Shown here one piece after another: positions 52,215 through 60,791 of a stretch of DNA of 64,000 nt. Within the stretch, counting starts at the first letter, position 1; every line of letters begins with the position of its first letter. Origin of the DNA: Psychromicrobium lacuslunae (GTDB taxonomy: Bacteria; Actinomycetota; Actinomycetes; Actinomycetales; Micrococcaceae). A model generated the notes under the pieces. It had not been told where the DNA came from, ran no database searches, and saw only the letters and a program-made list of their open reading frames with translations. The translations under genes and the position numbers were made by a program. The DNA lies in the NCBI RefSeq assembly GCF_000950575.1, contig NZ_CP011005.1, positions 1,674,001 to 1,738,000 of the forward strand, written 5' to 3'.

Positions 52215-53510
52215 TCAGGTGACGGCGTTGCGCAGCTTGAATTCGTCACGGTCCCAAGACCGGGTGTCCAGGATTTCCCGCAGTACCTCTACCGCGTCCC
52301 AAACATCGGCATAGCCGAGGTAAAGCGGAGTGATGCCGAAGCGTAGCACCTCGGGCTCCCGGTAATCTCCAATCACTCCGCGCGCGATCAGCGCACTCAT
52401 CACCGCGTAGCCTTCCGGATGCCGGAAGCTGACGTGGCTGCCGCGCTTTGCGTGCTCGCGAGGAGTAATGAGCTCCAGCGGATGCTCGGCACATCGTTGT
52501 TCGACGAGCGCAATGAAAAGATCGGTCAGTTCGAGCGACTTCGCGCGGACCGCAGCAGCGTCGGCGTCGAGCATAATGTCGAGGCCTATTTCGACCATCG
52601 CTAGTGCCGAGATGGGTTGAGTGCCGCAGAGAAATCTGCCGATGTTATTGGCGGGGGTGTAACTATCGGCCATCTCAAACGGCTTAGCGTGCGACCACCA
52701 GCCGGTCAGTGGCTGCCAGAAACGTCCCTGATGACGGGCGTTGACCCAGATGAAAGCCGGTGAACCCGGTCCGCCGTTCAGGTATTTGTAGGTACAACCC
52801 ACCGCGTAATCAGCGTCGGCAGCATTGAGATCAACCTCGACGGCGCCCGCGGCGTGCGCGAGGTCCCAAATAACCAAGGCACCATGCCGGTGAGCGGCTG
52901 CCGTGACGTCAGCCATCTCCCACATCGCCCCGGTTCGGTAGTTGACATGCGAAAGCGCCAGCACCGCCGTTGAATCATCGAGCGCTTCCGCTAGCGGCAG
53001 GTCCTCGTCGATGAGTCGCACCTCGTAGCGGACCCCGGACTCTTCCGCCACCGAATTCAAAAAATCAGTGATTCCCTCGGCGATATAGACGTCTGTGGGG
53101 AAGTTGTCCCGCTCGGTGACAATCACCCGTTTCTCCGGGTGATCGACTTGCTGGATCCTGATCGCCGAGGCAAGCGCTTTGAAAAGGTTCAAACTAGTGG
53201 TGTCGGTGACAACTGTTTCGCCCTGCCGGCCCCCGACCAGGCGCGAAATCTTATCGCCCAGCTTGCCGGGAAGATCGAACCAACCCGCGGTGTTCCAACT
53301 CCGAATCAGCCCCTCTCCCCATTCAGCGCTCACTACTTCTTGAACCCGCTCCAGCGCTCCCGCCGGCCGCGCACCAAGCGAGTTACCATCAAGGTAAATC
53401 ACACCCTCCGGAAGCAAAAAACGGTTCTTAAAGAGCGCCAATGGATCGCTTCGATCTGCGACCACGCAGGACTCACGACTGAGCGCGCCGGTGATTGGTG
53501 ACTGGGCCAT
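52215..53510 (-). CDS. kynU: Kynureninase
   Basis: 431 residues from ATG at 53510 with GAGGAA five bases upstream; the nine codons before are rejected. PLP enzyme that cleaves L-kynurenine to anthranilate and alanine. Family blocks: [12 protein letters not shown] at the N-terminus, [15 protein letters not shown], the PLP Lys in [16 protein letters not shown], and the C-terminal [24 protein letters not shown] split by short gaps. No tryptophan dioxygenase or formamidase gene is adjacent. It is divergent from an Lrp-type regulator. Confidence 0.95.
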   Translation of the reverse strand: MAQSPITGALSRESCVVADRSDPLALFKNRFLLPEGVIYLDGNSLGARPAGALERVQEVVSAEWGEGLIRSWNTAGWFDLPGKLGDKISRLVGGRQGETVVTDTTSLNLFKALASAIRIQQVDHPEKRVIVTERDNFPTDVYIAEGITDFLNSVAEESGVRYEVRLIDEDLPLAEALDDSTAVLALSHVNYRTGAMWEMADVTAAAHRHGALVIWDLAHAAGAVEVDLNAADADYAVGCTYKYLNGGPGSPAFIWVNARHQGRFWQPLTGWWSHAKPFEMADSYTPANNIGRFLCGTQPISALAMVEIGLDIMLDADAAAVRAKSLELTDLFIALVEQRCAEHPLELITPREHAKRGSHVSFRHPEGYAVMSALIARGVIGDYREPEVLRFGITPLYLGYADVWDAVEVLREILDTRSWDRDEFKLRNAVT

Positions 53511-53562
53511 TTGGGTTCCTCTGCGGCTGAAATCCACTAATAGTACGAGTAGTGCCAGGATA

Positions 53563-53613
53563 GAATATTCAACAAGAAGAGTCTGCCAGTTTTGAATATT
53601 AGCTAAATATTAG
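53563..53613. promoter_or_regulatory. AT-rich operator region between kynU and lrp-type gene
   Basis: GAATATTCAA (53563-53572) faces TTGAATATT (53592-53600), and AATATTAG is directly repeated at 53595-53602 and 53606-53613, 11 bases apart. The site is much more AT-rich than its surroundings and suits an Lrp/AsnC protein acting on both divergent genes. Confidence 0.6.
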
Positions 53614-53624
53614 GGTGGTTTTTT

Positions 53625-54140
53625 ATGTTGAATTCGGATGCGATTCGTGAACCACATCCTGAATCGAAGCCAATTCGGTTCGACGAAGCGGATCTGGTGA
53701 TCCTTCGCGAACTATCCCAGGACGCCAGAGTGCCTAACAACATACTCGCCCAACGTGCTGGTCTGGCCCCCTCGACTTGTCTCAACCGGGTTCGGACACT
53801 TCGAGAGGCCGGTGTCATCAGGGGCTTCCATGCAGATCTTGATCTTTCTAGCCTGGGCCTCGACGTGGCAGCGATGATTTCAATCCGAGTGCACTCACAA
53901 GCCCGCAAGAAGATGCTGGAGCTAGCTAGAACACTGCGCGATCTACCGGAGACGCTCAATGTGTTCGTGCTCGGTGGAGAGTACGACCTGCTGCTACATG
54001 TGGTGTGCGGCTCCACTGCTGATTTGCGAAAATTTGTTGAGAAGCAGCTGGGTGGTAACCCAGCCTTTATAAATACCCAAACCACACTGATCTTCGAACA
54101 TCTACAGCCCGCCGCGAAGAGCCGATCAATTTCTCACTAA
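53625..54140 (+). CDS. Lrp/AsnC-family regulator, likely of kynureninase
   Basis: 171 residues. The AsnC helix-turn-helix is LVILRELSQDARVPNNILAQ followed by RAGLAPSTCLNRVRTL; the RAM ligand domain (about 85-160) contains VFVLGGEYDLLLHVVC. It is divergent from kynU across 114 bases with repeated sites, like the Lrp-type KynR/kyn gene pairs of proteobacteria. The ligand could be kynurenine; this is inference. Confidence 0.9.
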   Translation: MLNSDAIREPHPESKPIRFDEADLVILRELSQDARVPNNILAQRAGLAPSTCLNRVRTLREAGVIRGFHADLDLSSLGLDVAAMISIRVHSQARKKMLELARTLRDLPETLNVFVLGGEYDLLLHVVCGSTADLRKFVEKQLGGNPAFINTQTTLIFEHLQPAAKSRSISH

Positions 54141-54186
54141 GCCGGAGAACCCGGCACAGAATAAGCATTGTGACGGACCCAAACAG

Positions 54187-54220
54187 AGTATTGGACAGAT
54201 CTGTCCAATACTTGTAGTCT
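54187..54220 (+). promoter_or_regulatory. Perfect 26-bp palindrome in the tetR promoter
   Basis: AGTATTGGACAGA at 54187-54199 is followed by its exact reverse complement at 54200-54212. It overlaps a -35 candidate TTGGAC (54191-54196) with -10 candidate TAGTCT (54215-54220), 18 bases apart. The ATG at 54227 is seven bases after the -10, so the message may be leaderless. This is an almost certain TetR operator. Confidence 0.88.
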
Positions 54221-54226
54221 CGGTTT

Positions 54227-54805
54227 ATGCCTCGCCCCAAGAAGTTCGATGCCGATCTGGTCAGCGACCAAGTACTCGACGAATTCTGGACTAACTCCTT
54301 CTCCGGAACCTCCACCGATGACCTCTGCCAGCGCACCGGACTGTCGCGAAGTAGCCTCTATAACGCCTTTAGCAATAAATCGGGTGCCTATCGTCATGCC
54401 CTGGACCACTACGGCAAACTCAAGGACGCCCAGCGGTCGCCTTACGCCGAATACGGCTCCACCGGACGCGAGGCTCTCACAGCTTTACTACACGATGTGA
54501 TCACCGGGCAGCTCGCTGAAGCTGATCGTCGCACCTGCCTGGTACTGCATGCCTGTGTTGAGATCGGCACGAAAGAAGCCGATATCGCCGAGCTGACCAG
54601 AGAAAACCTGGCCGTTTTCGAGGATTTGATCTGCAGCATTGTGGAACGCGGCCAAGCCGACGGCTCGCTGCGGAACAGCCAACCTCCCCGCGAACTGGCC
54701 CGACTGGTGCATGCAGTGCTCAACGGTCTGCAAGTCCACCAAAGAGTAGCTGAAACGGACGAAAACACTCGCAGCACCATCAACACAGTGATGACTTTGC
54801 TCTAG
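54227..54805 (+). CDS. TetR-family regulator of the MFS-SDR operon
   Basis: 192 residues. The helix-turn-helix contains GTSTDDLCQRTGLSRSSLYN and a C-terminal domain (TetR_C-like) with two Cys in RRTCLVLHACVEIG and one in DLICSIVE that could serve as electrophile sensors. It is first in an operon with an MFS carrier (18-base gap) and an SDR (4-base overlap), behind its own palindromic operator. Confidence 0.92.
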   Translation: MPRPKKFDADLVSDQVLDEFWTNSFSGTSTDDLCQRTGLSRSSLYNAFSNKSGAYRHALDHYGKLKDAQRSPYAEYGSTGREALTALLHDVITGQLAEADRRTCLVLHACVEIGTKEADIAELTRENLAVFEDLICSIVERGQADGSLRNSQPPRELARLVHAVLNGLQVHQRVAETDENTRSTINTVMTLL

Positions 54806-54823
54806 CACAAGGAGTGCCCCACA

Positions 54824-56053
54824 ATGACCACCAGCAGAACAAGACTGCCCTTTGCGGTTTTTCTTATCGGCCTGGGCATCTTCTGCCTCGGCACCTCGGA
54901 ATTCATGATCGCCGGCTTACTTCCCGATATCACCGCCGACCTCGGTATCGATATCCCGCAGGCGGGCTGGCTTATCACCATCTTCGCAATTGGCATGTTA
55001 ATCGGCGCACCCGCGATGACCCTGCTTACCCTCAAACTGCCCCGTAAGATCACCCTATTAGCTGCCTGCCTGGTCTTCATCCTGAGCCATTTGATCGGCG
55101 CCACCACAACTAACTTCACCCTGCTGCTGATCAGCAGGGGGCTCGCCGCCATCGCCTGCGCAACCTTCTGGTCGGTGGGTTCGGTGGTCGCAGTGACCAT
55201 TGCTGGCCCGGGAAAAACCGCACAAGCCTTGGCAGTCACTGTCGGTGGGCTCACCGTCTCCAACATTATTGGTGTCCCCGCAGGCACCTGGTTGGGCTCC
55301 CACTTCGGTTGGCAATCAGCGTTCTGGGCAGTGGCGGCCCTCACCGCACTGGCCGCAGTGGCCTTACTGGTGTTGATCCCGCGCACCGATAACCAGGCCA
55401 AACCAAAGTTATCGGTGATGGTTCGCGCCGAGCTGCAAGCCTTCCGGCAGGGCCGCATCTGGCTTGCCCTGCTGACCACAATGCTCTTTCAGGCCGCGGT
55501 ATTTGCAACCTTCTCTTACCTGGCCCCGTTAATGATTGAGATCGCCGGCATTCCCGAATCCGCGGTTGCCGGAGTGTTGTTCGTCTTCGGTCTCGGCTCG
55601 CTGATCGGGGTCACCCTCGGTGGGCGCTACGCAGACCGAAATCCGCTGTTGAATATTCTGCTCAGTCTCAGCAGTATGACTCTGGCGCTTGCCGCTCTCT
55701 TGCTTTTCGCCAACCAACCCTGGGGCCTGGTGATCGCTATCTTCTTCTTCGGGCTGACTGGCTTCTCCATTGCAGCGGCTTTGAACACCAGGGTGTTTGG
55801 TTTTGCCGGCGCGGCGCCAACCTTGGCCGCCTCGGTGAGTACCTCGGCTTTTAACATTGGCAATGCACTCGGACCCTGGCTAGGTGGCCTGGTCATCGGC
55901 CTGGGGTTAGGCCTGCGGGCCCCGATCTGGATCTCGATTGCCTTAGCCTTACTGGCGATTGGCGTTGCGCTGATTTCGCGCCGCGTTGAAAAGACCCCAG
56001 CGCCGGCATCCGCCAGCGCTGCTATCCCCGAACCGGAAAGTATTACATCATGA
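54824..56053 (+). CDS. MFS transporter, DHA1 drug/arabinose-efflux type
   Basis: 409 residues with twelve membrane helices. The N-terminal GTSEFMIAGLLPDITADLGI pattern is typical of AraJ/Cmx-like DHA1 exporters, and GGRYADRNPLLN is the second motif-A loop. Under control of the adjacent TetR gene, it probably exports the inducer of that regulator. The stop overlaps the SDR start by four bases. Confidence 0.9.
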   Translation: MTTSRTRLPFAVFLIGLGIFCLGTSEFMIAGLLPDITADLGIDIPQAGWLITIFAIGMLIGAPAMTLLTLKLPRKITLLAACLVFILSHLIGATTTNFTLLLISRGLAAIACATFWSVGSVVAVTIAGPGKTAQALAVTVGGLTVSNIIGVPAGTWLGSHFGWQSAFWAVAALTALAAVALLVLIPRTDNQAKPKLSVMVRAELQAFRQGRIWLALLTTMLFQAAVFATFSYLAPLMIEIAGIPESAVAGVLFVFGLGSLIGVTLGGRYADRNPLLNILLSLSSMTLALAALLLFANQPWGLVIAIFFFGLTGFSIAAALNTRVFGFAGAAPTLAASVSTSAFNIGNALGPWLGGLVIGLGLGLRAPIWISIALALLAIGVALISRRVEKTPAPASASAAIPEPESITS

Positions 56054-56805
56054 CTCCTCGATTCATTGATCAGCAGGTCTTAGTGGTCGGCGGTGGCTCG
56101 GGTTTGGGCCGGGCGGTAGCAATTGCCTTTGCTGCAGAGGGCGCCAAGGTTGGTTTGATTGGACGTACCGAAGAGACCCTGAGGGAGAGCTTGGCGGCAC
56201 TGGCCGGAGACGGTCATGCGCTGCTGACCGCGGATATCACCAATGCGGCGGAAATTTCTACAGCCGTGGCAGAGCTAAGCGAGACGCTGGGTGGCCTGGA
56301 CGTCGCGGTCAACACCGCGGGCGCACTTTTACAGCCCGCTCCCTTCGGCGACGTCGCTGCCGAGCAAGCCGCGGCACTGTTCAACACCAACGTTCTGGGC
56401 ACCTGGAACGCGATGAGCGCAGAGGTTCAGCAGCTGCGCCGCGGTCACGGTGGAGTGATTATTAACTTCTCCTCCACCATCGGGGCGCACCGCACCGTGC
56501 CAGGCTTCGCCGCTTACGGTGCCTCCAAGGCAGCGGTCAGCGCCATGAGTCGGGCAGCGGCGCTCGACCATATTCGCGAAGGCATTCGGATTGCGGTGAT
56601 TAGCCCCGGCGCATCGGACACCGAGATGTCTTTCCGGAGCGGGGAGAGCAGTGATGACCGGGCGGCACGGGTAGCCAAGACGAATCCGCTGGGCCGGATC
56701 GGTAGTCTGCAGGAAATCGCAGCTGCAACGCTCTTCCTAGCCTCCGAGGACTCGGCTTTCACGGTCGGCGCCGACTTCGTGCTCGATGGCGGGACCAGCG
56801 CCTAG
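56050..56805 (+). CDS. SDR-family oxidoreductase
   Basis: 251 residues, classical short-chain dehydrogenase. NAD(P) motif GGGSGLGRA, NTAG, the Ser of INFSST and the catalytic YGASK are present; the C-terminus ends VGADFVLDGGTSA. It is the last gene of the tetR-MFS-SDR operon and may reduce the toxic substrate that the pump exports. Its stop shares CTAG with the convergent hutI stop. Confidence 0.92.
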   Translation: MTPRFIDQQVLVVGGGSGLGRAVAIAFAAEGAKVGLIGRTEETLRESLAALAGDGHALLTADITNAAEISTAVAELSETLGGLDVAVNTAGALLQPAPFGDVAAEQAAALFNTNVLGTWNAMSAEVQQLRRGHGGVIINFSSTIGAHRTVPGFAAYGASKAAVSAMSRAAALDHIREGIRIAVISPGASDTEMSFRSGESSDDRAARVAKTNPLGRIGSLQEIAAATLFLASEDSAFTVGADFVLDGGTSA

Positions 56806-58085
56806 CTACGAGGTTGACCGGCGACCAGCTGGCCGGCTCGCCAAACCGCCCGGGTCAGCGGCATCCCGGGCCGGTACGCCAAATGGGTTGCCGAGGGTGC
56901 CTCGAGCAGCTGCAGATCGGCCCGATGACTGACTGCAAGAGAGCCGACCGCTCGAGCGCCATCCCGGTCCTCACCACGGTGCTTGCGCAGAGCGAGCGCA
57001 CCGCCCCAGGTGGCAGCCCGCACCGCCTCATGCACACTGAGCCCCATTTGCAGCACCGCAGTGGTGACGCAATACGGCATTGAGGTAGTAAAGGAGGTGC
57101 CCGGGTTGCAGTTACTTGCCAGCGCGATCTGCACCCCGGCATCCAACAACCGGCGTGCCGGGGCGAGCGGTTGCCGAGTCGATAAATCGCAGGCCGGTAA
57201 ACAGGTCGCGACGGTTCCTAGGTGATCGGCCCTGACGGAAGAGTCGGGCGACCAGCTCGCCGCTAAGGCGTCAATATCGGAATCATCAAGATAGTTGACA
57301 TGATCGACGCTGGCGGCGGCGAATTCAACTGCCAGTTTGACCCCAGCTCCGGGCCCAAGCTGGTTGCCATGCACCCGCAAGCCCAGCCCGGCTTGCTGAC
57401 AGGCCTGAAGCACCTGCCTGGACTGCTCTTCGGTAAAAGCACCGCGTTCACAAAACACGTCGGCCCATTGCACCCAAGGCAAAACTGCCTGCAGCATTGG
57501 CCCGCTGACCAGCGCGGTGTAGTCATCAGGATCGATCCCGGCGGGCACCAAATGCGCACCCAGAAAAGTCACCTGATCAGCCACCCGGCTGGCAATCTGG
57601 GCGCTACGCACCTCATGAGCCAGGTCGAGACCGTAGCCGGTTTTAGTTTCCAGATAGGTGCTGCCCTGGCTGCGCGCTTCGAGCACCCGGGCGCTGGCCA
57701 GTTCTTCTAGCTCTTGATCACTCGCCCCGCGGGTAGCGTCGACGGTGACCGCGATACCGCCAGCCGCGTAACCCTGCCCGGACATTCTGGCTTCGAACTC
57801 AGCGGTCCGATCCCCGGCGAAGATCAGGTGATTATGTGAATCAACCCAGCCCGGCAGCACCGCTCGGCCCGCCGCGTCAATCAACTGATCGGCCGCCGGA
57901 GCGGCCTTAGCAGAGCCGATCCAAGAAATCCGTTCGCCTTCGAAGAGCACAGCGGCGTCCCGCAGCACACCGGTGTCGGTGTCCTCGCGCTGCAAATCCT
58001 GTGTGACCAATTCACCGATATTGGTGATCAGCCAGCTGCCCGCCGACGAGTCGGACTCGGTTGCGGTTTGGGTCGTGACGCTCAT
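56802..58085 (-). CDS. hutI: Imidazolonepropionase HutI
   Basis: 427 residues, amidohydrolase superfamily. The first metal motif is WVDSHNHLIFAGDR, followed by YLETKTGYGLDL, VHGNQLGPG and ALASNCNPGTSF near the C-terminus. It opens imidazolone propionate to formiminoglutamate, step three of histidine degradation. AGGAGAGGG lies upstream of its ATG. It is last in the minus-strand hut operon. Confidence 0.95.
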   Translation of the reverse strand: MSVTTQTATESDSSAGSWLITNIGELVTQDLQREDTDTGVLRDAAVLFEGERISWIGSAKAAPAADQLIDAAGRAVLPGWVDSHNHLIFAGDRTAEFEARMSGQGYAAGGIAVTVDATRGASDQELEELASARVLEARSQGSTYLETKTGYGLDLAHEVRSAQIASRVADQVTFLGAHLVPAGIDPDDYTALVSGPMLQAVLPWVQWADVFCERGAFTEEQSRQVLQACQQAGLGLRVHGNQLGPGAGVKLAVEFAAASVDHVNYLDDSDIDALAASWSPDSSVRADHLGTVATCLPACDLSTRQPLAPARRLLDAGVQIALASNCNPGTSFTTSMPYCVTTAVLQMGLSVHEAVRAATWGGALALRKHRGEDRDGARAVGSLAVSHRADLQLLEAPSATHLAYRPGMPLTRAVWRAGQLVAGQPRS

Positions 58086-58100
58086 CAGTTTCCCTCTCCT

Positions 58101-58134
58101 TGGTTCATTCTTGGGCCTGGTTCATTCTTGGGCC
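58101..58134. repeat. 17-bp perfect tandem duplication at the hutF/hutI junction
   Basis: TGGTTCATTCTTGGGCC at 58101-58117 is repeated exactly at 58118-58134. The second copy includes the hutF stop codon and its last codons. The duplication lengthens the hutF-hutI gap, moving the hutI ribosome-binding site away from the hutF stop. It looks recent because both copies are identical. Confidence 0.9.
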
Positions 58135-59396
58135 TGCTCAATCGCTTCCAAGGCTGTCCGTAGCAGCTTCGCCGGATCCCCTAAGCTGGTGTGGCTGCCG
58201 TTGCTGGCGATTTCGCTGCCAGCAATTCTGACGCTCAGCACATCCTGCGCGGTAGCGCTCATCGCCAACTGCGCGGAGCGGCTGCCGACGGTCCGCACCG
58301 AATCCCCAGAGATCTGTTGAATATCGTTGTCTTCACTCCGCCCGAGCGAACGGAGGCCGCCATGATGGGCTATTTCAAGTAATTGCAAGGAAGTGAACCG
58401 GCCGCGCACCCCGCTGCGCAAACGCTCGCCATATTCCAGTGCCCGGATCTCCAACCAGGGGTCAACCACGGCGTGCTGATCACTGCCGATCGCGAGTCGA
58501 ACCCCCGCCTGCATCAGCTCCAGGGCCGGACCGATCCCATCGGCCAAATCTGCCTCCGTGGTCGGGCACATCACCACGGTGGCTTCGGCCGATCCCAACA
58601 TCGCAATATCCTGCTCGGTCAAATGAGTGGCATGCACCGCTGAAAGTCGCGGCGACAGCAAATCAGCCTCGGCCAGCAAGGCTGTCGGCGTCAAACCGGT
58701 CGCAGCCAGACAATCCGCGTTCTCCTGCGGTTGCTCAGAAAGATGCACGTGCAACGGTAGTTGCCGGTCCAGCTCTGCGCCAATAATACGCAGCTGTTCA
58801 GGCGCCACTGCACGCACCGAATGCACGGCCGCGCCAATCTGAACGTATTCCGGGTCGAACTCCTGCGCGACGGCGGCGCGCAGCGAGTCCAGTCGTTTCA
58901 GCCAGCTCTTCGCATCTCCATCGCTAAACCGACGCTGCACCGAGTTCGGCGGAATCCGCGCACCAACCGGCGCCGAAGCTGCTGCTGCACCGAGGTCAAA
59001 ACCGCCGTCCAGATAACAAGTGTCAAGCAGCGTCAGTCGAATTCCGGCGTTCTGGGCCGCCCGGGCGAGGGCGAATTCCATATCGTGGTGAGGATACGGG
59101 CTGCCGTCCGGCTGATGATGCAGGTAGTGAAATTCGCCCACCGCGCTATATCCTGCGGTCACCATTTCGGCGTAGACAGCTGTTGCGAGTTGTTCATAAA
59201 GCTCCGGGCTGAGTACCTTGGCGGCGGCGTACATCTGCTGTCGCCAGGTCCAAAAATCACCGGTCTTGGCATGGGTTCGGCCTCGCAGCACCCGATGAAA
59301 AGCATGCGAATGCGCATTGACAGCCGCTGGAAACCAGTAGCTGAGCGGCTCATTCGGTTGGCTCTGCGATGGCTGCTTAGCTGTTCTAGGACTCAT
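58122..59396 (-). CDS. hutF: Formimidoylglutamate deiminase HutF (short N-terminus)
   Basis: 424 residues, amidohydrolase superfamily. HxH metal motif in NAHSHAFHR is at residues 29-31; other blocks are YSAVGEFHYLHHQPDG, HVHLSEQPQENADCLA, VHATHLTEQDIAML and IGSDQHAVVDP. It converts formiminoglutamate to N-formylglutamate and ammonia. Family members usually have about 50 residues before HxH; an in-frame stop about 16 codons upstream, with no ATG, GTG or TTG between, excludes a longer protein. The ATG overlaps the M20 gene stop (ATGA). Confidence 0.92.
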   Translation of the reverse strand: MSPRTAKQPSQSQPNEPLSYWFPAAVNAHSHAFHRVLRGRTHAKTGDFWTWRQQMYAAAKVLSPELYEQLATAVYAEMVTAGYSAVGEFHYLHHQPDGSPYPHHDMEFALARAAQNAGIRLTLLDTCYLDGGFDLGAAAASAPVGARIPPNSVQRRFSDGDAKSWLKRLDSLRAAVAQEFDPEYVQIGAAVHSVRAVAPEQLRIIGAELDRQLPLHVHLSEQPQENADCLAATGLTPTALLAEADLLSPRLSAVHATHLTEQDIAMLGSAEATVVMCPTTEADLADGIGPALELMQAGVRLAIGSDQHAVVDPWLEIRALEYGERLRSGVRGRFTSLQLLEIAHHGGLRSLGRSEDNDIQQISGDSVRTVGSRSAQLAMSATAQDVLSVRIAGSEIASNGSHTSLGDPAKLLRTALEAIEQAQE

Positions 59397-60604
59397 AGCA
59401 GGCCTTGCAATACGTCGGCCAGCAGCGCGGCTGCTGAATCTGCGTCACGATCTTCCACTGCTTCCTCCGGCGAGTGTGAAATACCTGTGGGGTTACGAAT
59501 GAAGAGCATCCCGGCTGGTAAATAGGAGGCCAGGATGCCGGCGTCGTGGCCGGCGCCACTATCAAGCACCGGGGCGGCTGGCAGCAAGCGTTGCAGTTCG
59601 GCAGCTAAGCCCTGGTCGAAGCCGGTGGTGGGACTGAGCGATTCCTCGGTCAGCGTCACTGTGCAGCCTTCATTTGCCGCCGCGATCTGCGCCTGTCCAT
59701 GGATCTTCTGCACCACTGCCGCGGTCACCGCATCGTCCGGGTGCCGCACATCAAGCCAGAGCTCCACTCGGGAGGCAATCACATTAGTGCCCCCGGGAAT
59801 CGGCTGTAGTCGACCGACCGTGGCACGTGCTTCCGACTGCGCGGCCGCCACTTTCTGGGCCGAAAGAATAATTTGAGCGGCAGCTACCATCGGGTCGGCC
59901 CGGTCCGTCATCAATGTGGTGCCCGCATGGTTGCCCTGCCCGGAGATGGTGAATTTCCACCGGCCGTGACCCAGGATCGAACCGGCAACCGCGACGGGGC
60001 TGTCTAATTCAATCAGCCCGCGGCCCTGCTCAACATGAAGTTCAATGAATTGGCCAATCCGGGCGAGCCCCTCCGGATCAGCGCCTAAACGCTCAGCTGA
60101 CAGTCCGTTCCGGGCAGAGAGTTCGGCAAAGCTATTACCCTCGGCATCTTTCAGGTTACGGGCCTTATCCGCGTCAATTGCGCCGGTCAGCAGCCGTGAA
60201 CCCAGGCAAGCAATGCCGAATCGGGACCCTTCCTCTTCCGGAAAGACAGTCACAGCGAGCGACCGCTTGCCATTTCGGCCAGGCTCGACGCCTCGAGCGC
60301 GTAATTCATCGACGGCGGCGAGCGCAGCGGCCACCCCGAGCGGGCCGTCAAAAGCGCCACCACCGGGCACCGAATCCAGGTGGCTGCCGGTGACCAGAGA
60401 ATCGTCCTGCTCCGGCCCATACCAGGCCCAAATAATGCCGTTCCGATCGGTGTTCACGGCAAGCCCACGGCGCTCCGCTTCCGCAATGAACCAGGAGCGC
60501 AGATCCAGCTCTGCGGTCGAATACACCGGTCGGCTGTAGCCACCCCGGCTGGCGTCCCGCCCGACCTCGGAAATCGCTCCGAGCAGTGAGGTTACCTTGC
60601 TCAT
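59393..60604 (-). CDS. M20-family amidohydrolase (allantoate/N-carbamoyl type) in the hut operon
   Basis: 403 residues from ATG at 60604 (a longer frame to 60769 is not supported). Zinc-hydrolase motifs: GSHLDSVPGGGAFDGPLG, PEEEGSRFG, ELHVEQG and the C-terminal SGAGHDAGILA. It belongs to the allantoate amidohydrolase/hydantoinase group. Between hutU and hutF it most likely hydrolyses N-formylglutamate, replacing HutG; a similar gene order in Streptomyces is recalled. True allantoate activity is possible but unsupported by neighbours. Confidence 0.88.
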   Translation of the reverse strand: MSKVTSLLGAISEVGRDASRGGYSRPVYSTAELDLRSWFIAEAERRGLAVNTDRNGIIWAWYGPEQDDSLVTGSHLDSVPGGGAFDGPLGVAAALAAVDELRARGVEPGRNGKRSLAVTVFPEEEGSRFGIACLGSRLLTGAIDADKARNLKDAEGNSFAELSARNGLSAERLGADPEGLARIGQFIELHVEQGRGLIELDSPVAVAGSILGHGRWKFTISGQGNHAGTTLMTDRADPMVAAAQIILSAQKVAAAQSEARATVGRLQPIPGGTNVIASRVELWLDVRHPDDAVTAAVVQKIHGQAQIAAANEGCTVTLTEESLSPTTGFDQGLAAELQRLLPAAPVLDSGAGHDAGILASYLPAGMLFIRNPTGISHSPEEAVEDRDADSAAALLADVLQGLL

Positions 60605-60714
60605 CGACGCGGCTTCAGGGAATAGGTGCTCGATTGCTGGAGCGTGGATTTTCTGTAGGCGAGTTGGATTTTTCGCGCCTCTCGTTCCCCGAGAATCGCA
60701 GCACAAGGTGCCGG

Positions 60715-60752
60715 CGCGGAAAATCTTTGCCGAGCCGGGAAAATCTTCGCGC
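60715..60752. repeat. Paired GGAAAATCTT elements downstream of hutU
   Basis: GGAAAATCTT occurs at 60718-60727 and 60738-60747, exactly 20 bases apart, with GCGCG on the left flank and CGCGC on the right. The element lies in the 187-base gap between hutU and the M20 gene. It could be a regulatory or mRNA-processing site; no known motif is recognised. Confidence 0.45.
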
Positions 60753-60791
60753 AAGCAATCGAGCCCCACGAGGCTCCACGTTGTCCCACGG

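Noticed and set aside
58761-59525. 254-codon plus-strand open frame
   Set aside because: Antisense to hutF and the M20 gene, with no start signal or recognisable motif.
60605-60769. N-terminal extension of the M20 amidohydrolase
   Set aside because: The additional 55 residues look unlike any M20 protein, and the homologous region begins at the ATG at 60604.
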